This document shows positions 61,299 through 64,000 of a stretch of 64,000 bases of DNA, piece by piece (position 1 is the stretch's first letter; each line of letters begins with the position of its first letter). The position numbers and the translations under genes were made by a program. This stretch comes from Paenibacillus hemerocallicola (GTDB taxonomy: Bacteria > Bacillota > Bacilli > Paenibacillales > NBRC-103111), in contig NZ_VDCQ01000033.1 of NCBI RefSeq assembly GCF_006265175.1, positions 32,026 through 96,025 of the forward strand. Direction: 5' to 3'. The notes beneath the pieces were generated by a model that was not told the DNA's origin, did not search any database, and saw only the letters and a program-made list of their open reading frames with translations.

Positions 61299-62125
61299 AC
61301 TGGAGGCAAAAATGGATCAATCCGGTTCTGGAGAAAGAATTTCGCCTGCGCATGCGCACGATTCGTTCTCCACTGGCGCTGCTTGCGTATTTGGTCGTCA
61401 TCGGCCTGCTCGCCCTCGGCTACATCTATATGGAGATGCACAACAGGGGCAGCCGCGGGTTTACTCCCGAGTCCAGCCGCATGCTGTTTTACTTTTTGAG
61501 CGGAGCGCAGCTCGTGCTCGTCTGTTTCATGGCTCCGGGCTTAACCGCGGGCGTCATAAGCGGAGAGCGAGAAAAGCAGACGCTGAATATTTTGCTCACT
61601 ACGCAGCAAAGCTCGACGACGATTATTATGAGCAAGCTGTTCTCGGCGCTGAGCTTCATGTTTTTGATCGTATTCGCTACGTTGCCCGTTTACAGCATCG
61701 TATTTTTGTTCGGAGGTATTTCGCCGGGTCAATTGGTCGCCGTGTTCGGGTTTTATGTGCTCGTCATGATCGCGCTGGGCTCGCTTGGCGTGCTGTTCTC
61801 GACGCTGCTGAAGAAAACGGTCGTCTCGCTTATAGTTACCTATGGGGTCGGGCTGTTCTTGTACGTTTTCACCGGACTGGCCGCCATATTCATCATGTCG
61901 GTGACGAATAATTCAGCCCGGGAGCTATCGGGATTTTTAATCGCCATTAATCCGCTTGCGGCGATGATCAGCATATTCGAGCCGAACTTCTCGCAGGAGT
62001 TTTTCCGGGGGACATGGAGCGCTCTCGAGCTGTGGCATTTGTTCATTCCGGTTCACGTGATCTTGTCCGTAGTGTCCGTACTGTTGGCCATCCGTTTTCT
62101 GAGACCGAGGCTGAAAAGACGGTAA
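61295..62125 (+). CDS. ABC-2 type permease
   Basis: This 276-residue membrane protein has about six membrane segments, starting near residue 25. Landmarks are ISGEREKQTLNILLTTQQSS, the typical ABC-2 cytosolic motif region, and SIVFLFGGISPGQLVAVFGF. It forms the transmembrane part of the exporter with the preceding ATPase, and its ATG overlaps that gene's stop. The transported compound is unknown. Confidence 0.93.
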   Translation: MNWRQKWINPVLEKEFRLRMRTIRSPLALLAYLVVIGLLALGYIYMEMHNRGSRGFTPESSRMLFYFLSGAQLVLVCFMAPGLTAGVISGEREKQTLNILLTTQQSSTTIIMSKLFSALSFMFLIVFATLPVYSIVFLFGGISPGQLVAVFGFYVLVMIALGSLGVLFSTLLKKTVVSLIVTYGVGLFLYVFTGLAAIFIMSVTNNSARELSGFLIAINPLAAMISIFEPNFSQEFFRGTWSALELWHLFIPVHVILSVVSVLLAIRFLRPRLKRR

Positions 62126-62170
62126 GGGATAACAAATTGGGGATTTCACCCGCGAAAGGAGTGTCTTTCC

Positions 62171-63895
62171 ATGCAGAAGGAAGGATTGCAGCGTCATATC
62201 GGGACCGTCCGGAAACGGCTGATCTGGCTGCGTTCGGTGCGTCTCGCGCTGTCGGGGCTGCTCGGCGGCGGCGCTGCGGCACTCCTGCTGGCCGTGCTCG
62301 GGCGCTTTGTCCCGATCCCGTATTACCGCTATACGGCGCTCGGTCTCGTGGCGGCCGGAATGGCGCTCGGCCTTTTGTGGGCGGCATTCCGGAAGCCGGA
62401 TGACAAAGAAACGGCGCAGGAAATGGATCGCGCAGGCGGCTTGGAAGAACGGGTCGGCACGGCGCTTGCGCACCGGGAGGCGGATAGCCCGATCGCCAGG
62501 CTGCAGCGGGACGAGGCTGTCCGATTCGCGGAGACGTTTGCGCGGGATGCGAGGAAGTTGCTGCCTCAGCCGAAATACCCGAAACGGCTCGGCATGCTGG
62601 CCGGCTTGCTGGCGGCTTTGACCGCTTTGCTCATTTGGCCGAATCCGATGGACGGCGTGATCGAGAAGCGGCAGGCGGCGGACAAATGGATTGCCGAGCA
62701 AACCGGCAAAGCGGAGCAAATGAAGGAAGAACTGAAAGCCAAACAGTTGCCTCCCATCGAGCTGCAAAAGCTTGAGCAAGAGCTGGATAAGCTGGAGGAA
62801 GGGCTTCGCGACAGCGATACGGCCAAGGAAGCGCTGGATGAGCTGGAGCGGTCGATGAAACGGCTGAAGGAGCAAGAGGAGCAGTGGAATAAAGAACAGA
62901 AGCAGGCCGAGCAATGGGTGAAGCAAATGGAGGCGAGTCCGGCTTTGAAGGACTTGGCGCGAAGCTTGGCCGAGCAAAATCGCCAAGGGATGGACTCGGC
63001 GTTGGAGGGCTTGCAGCAGCAAGTCGCCCGAATGACGCCGGAGCAGAAGCGGCAGCTTGCCGAGGCGCTGGAGAAGCTGGCCGAAACGGCGAATTCGTCT
63101 GACGAGGAAGCCGAGAAGAAGCTGAAGGAGGCGTTAGCCGGGGCTGCCGACGAAGCCAAGGACACGGCCGGCGGCTTGAGCGATGAAGCGGCGCAGGCGC
63201 TCCGCGACGCGCTGGCCGGGGCGATGGACGCGCAGGCGGGGCAGATGATGGCGGCGATGCAAGCGGGGCAGCTGGGCGGGCAAATCGCCCAAGCCGGCTT
63301 GCAGGCGGCCCAGCAGATGATGGCGCAGGGCGGTGCGGTGTCGCCCGCGTGGGGCGCGAACGGCATGGCCGCGGGCATGGCGTCCGCGGCAGCCGCAGCC
63401 GGCCAGGCGGGCGGCCAAGCGTCGCCCGGCAGCGGCGGACAGCCGCCCGGGAGCGGCGCGGCGCCAGGGCAAGGCGTGGGAGCGGGCGCCGGGAGCGGAG
63501 CTGGCAGCGGAGCCGGCAGTGGTGCCGGTTCAGGCGCGGGCAGCGGCTCCGGTGCAGGTGCGGGAAGCGGAACAGGCTCTGGCTCCGGCTCTGGCTCCGG
63601 TGCGGGCGGCTTGGCCGGGGGCACCGGGAACGGCTCCCGCGGCTTGGTCAACACGCCGCGCACGCCGACAGGCGGGGGCAACCCCGAATCCGATGCCGGG
63701 CCCGCCGGGAGCGGCGGAGGCGACATCCTCCAAGGAGGTTCCGCTCCCGCAATGGACGGCGCATCGCGGCCGTATGAGGACGTGTACAGCCAATATGAGG
63801 CGGAGGCGACACGTTCGCTTGACCGTTCGCAGCTTCCGCAGACGATGCAGCAGCTCGTACGCGACTATTTTACCGAAATTCAGCCTAACCGATAA
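62171..63895 (+). CDS. Membrane-anchored coiled-coil protein with Gly/Ser-rich linker
   Basis: The 574-residue protein has two membrane segments close to the N-terminus (about residues 27-75) and a third near residue 140-155. An alpha-helical, Glu/Lys/Gln-rich coiled coil covers about 165-320 (QKLEQELDKLEEGLRDSDTA and KRLKEQEEQWNKEQKQAEQW). An Ala/Gln/Met-rich stretch then leads into a Gly-Ala-Ser low-complexity run of about 60 residues. The end is folded again (RPYEDVYSQYEAEATRSLDR). It resembles the DUF4175-like proteins found near MoxR ATPases. AAAGGAG lies 13 bases before ATG 62171. The gene follows the ABC permease by 45 bases. Function unknown. Confidence 0.82.
   Translation: MQKEGLQRHIGTVRKRLIWLRSVRLALSGLLGGGAAALLLAVLGRFVPIPYYRYTALGLVAAGMALGLLWAAFRKPDDKETAQEMDRAGGLEERVGTALAHREADSPIARLQRDEAVRFAETFARDARKLLPQPKYPKRLGMLAGLLAALTALLIWPNPMDGVIEKRQAADKWIAEQTGKAEQMKEELKAKQLPPIELQKLEQELDKLEEGLRDSDTAKEALDELERSMKRLKEQEEQWNKEQKQAEQWVKQMEASPALKDLARSLAEQNRQGMDSALEGLQQQVARMTPEQKRQLAEALEKLAETANSSDEEAEKKLKEALAGAADEAKDTAGGLSDEAAQALRDALAGAMDAQAGQMMAAMQAGQLGGQIAQAGLQAAQQMMAQGGAVSPAWGANGMAAGMASAAAAAGQAGGQASPGSGGQPPGSGAAPGQGVGAGAGSGAGSGAGSGAGSGAGSGSGAGAGSGTGSGSGSGSGAGGLAGGTGNGSRGLVNTPRTPTGGGNPESDAGPAGSGGGDILQGGSAPAMDGASRPYEDVYSQYEAEATRSLDRSQLPQTMQQLVRDYFTEIQPNR
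63474..63610 (+). repeat. Gly-Ala-Ser coding repeat
   Basis: Degenerate hexanucleotide units (GGNGCNGGNAGC and variants) encode repeated Gly-Ser-Gly-Ala. They lie inside the coiled-coil protein gene and stay in frame. Such runs change length easily. Confidence 0.85.
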
Positions 63896-63936
63896 CGGTT
63901 GGGGGAAAAGTGAAGCCGACGGTAAATGGAGGTTCG

Positions 63937-64000
63937 GTGGCAAAGAGTAGATCAGAATCGCACAATAGTGTTGATTTGAACCTTATAGCGCCGCCGAACC
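63937..64000 (+). CDS. Possible start of the next gene, truncated by window edge
   Basis: From GTG 63937, with GGAGG about four to five bases upstream, the frame stays open to the edge and encodes about 21 residues beginning MAKSRSESHNSVDLN. Too little is present to name the product. Related clusters usually continue with a MoxR-type AAA ATPase, but this fragment neither supports nor excludes that. Confidence 0.4.
   Translation, partial: MAKSRSESHNSVDLNLIAPPN

Overview
The window reads as a continuous stretch of chromosome from a moderately GC-rich, endospore-forming Firmicute of the Paenibacillaceae type (Paenibacillus or Cohnella relatives). The basis is a B. subtilis-like block (rpsU-yqeY-nfeD-floA-yqfB ... 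yqfC-yqfD-phoH-pgpH-ybeY-dgkA-cdd-era-yqzL-recO-ppsR-yqxD-dnaG-sigA-trmK-yqfO), sporulation genes yqfC and yqfD, bacillithiol gene bshB2, AddAB instead of RecBCD, strong Shine-Dalgarno sites, and frequent GTG and TTG starts. I saw no rRNA, tRNA, CRISPR array, insertion sequence or prophage.

Layout. 1-9.7 kb: deoC (cut by the left edge), an Na/Pi cotransporter, an rRNA methyltransferase, yojF-bshB2, a LacI regulator, a DUF4432 sugar-epimerase-like protein, a MarR/14-TM exporter pair with 11-bp tandem repeats at the junction, and a DUF1905 protein. 9.9-17.5 kb: addB-addA. 17.6-22.6 kb, minus strand: a GGDEF-EAL protein, a TetR regulator in one frame with an FAD oxidoreductase, and an AraC regulator. 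22.8-28.1 kb: GH35 beta-galactosidase, methyltransferase, M24 peptidase, an unknown 255-aa protein and a HIT protein. 28.1-49.2 kb: the conserved housekeeping and sporulation block, interrupted by an aldose dehydrogenase lipoprotein. 49.3-57.8 kb: RNase P RNA, a secreted subtilase, small conserved proteins, a lytic transglycosylase, cysteine desulfurase-ThiI and a TerC protein. 58-64 kb: a membrane/ABC/coiled-coil cluster running off the right edge.

How genes work together. AddA and AddB form one helicase-nuclease. YojF and BshB2 belong to bacillithiol synthesis. The cysteine desulfurase supplies sulfur to ThiI. NfeD and FloA form a membrane-microdomain operon with a SigW-like promoter. DnaG and SigA form the macromolecular-synthesis pair. 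The MarR protein probably represses its exporter. The TetR protein probably binds a large inverted repeat over its own -35 box.

Most unusual points: a six-C tract that fuses TetR to the oxidoreductase, where one C fewer would give an ATGA overlap of two genes; the 11-bp repeats that duplicate a ribosome-binding-like motif before the exporter; a class A RNase P RNA in a Bacillales-like genome; and the SigW-type promoter before nfeD-floA. Nothing here is clearly a new defence or mobile system.
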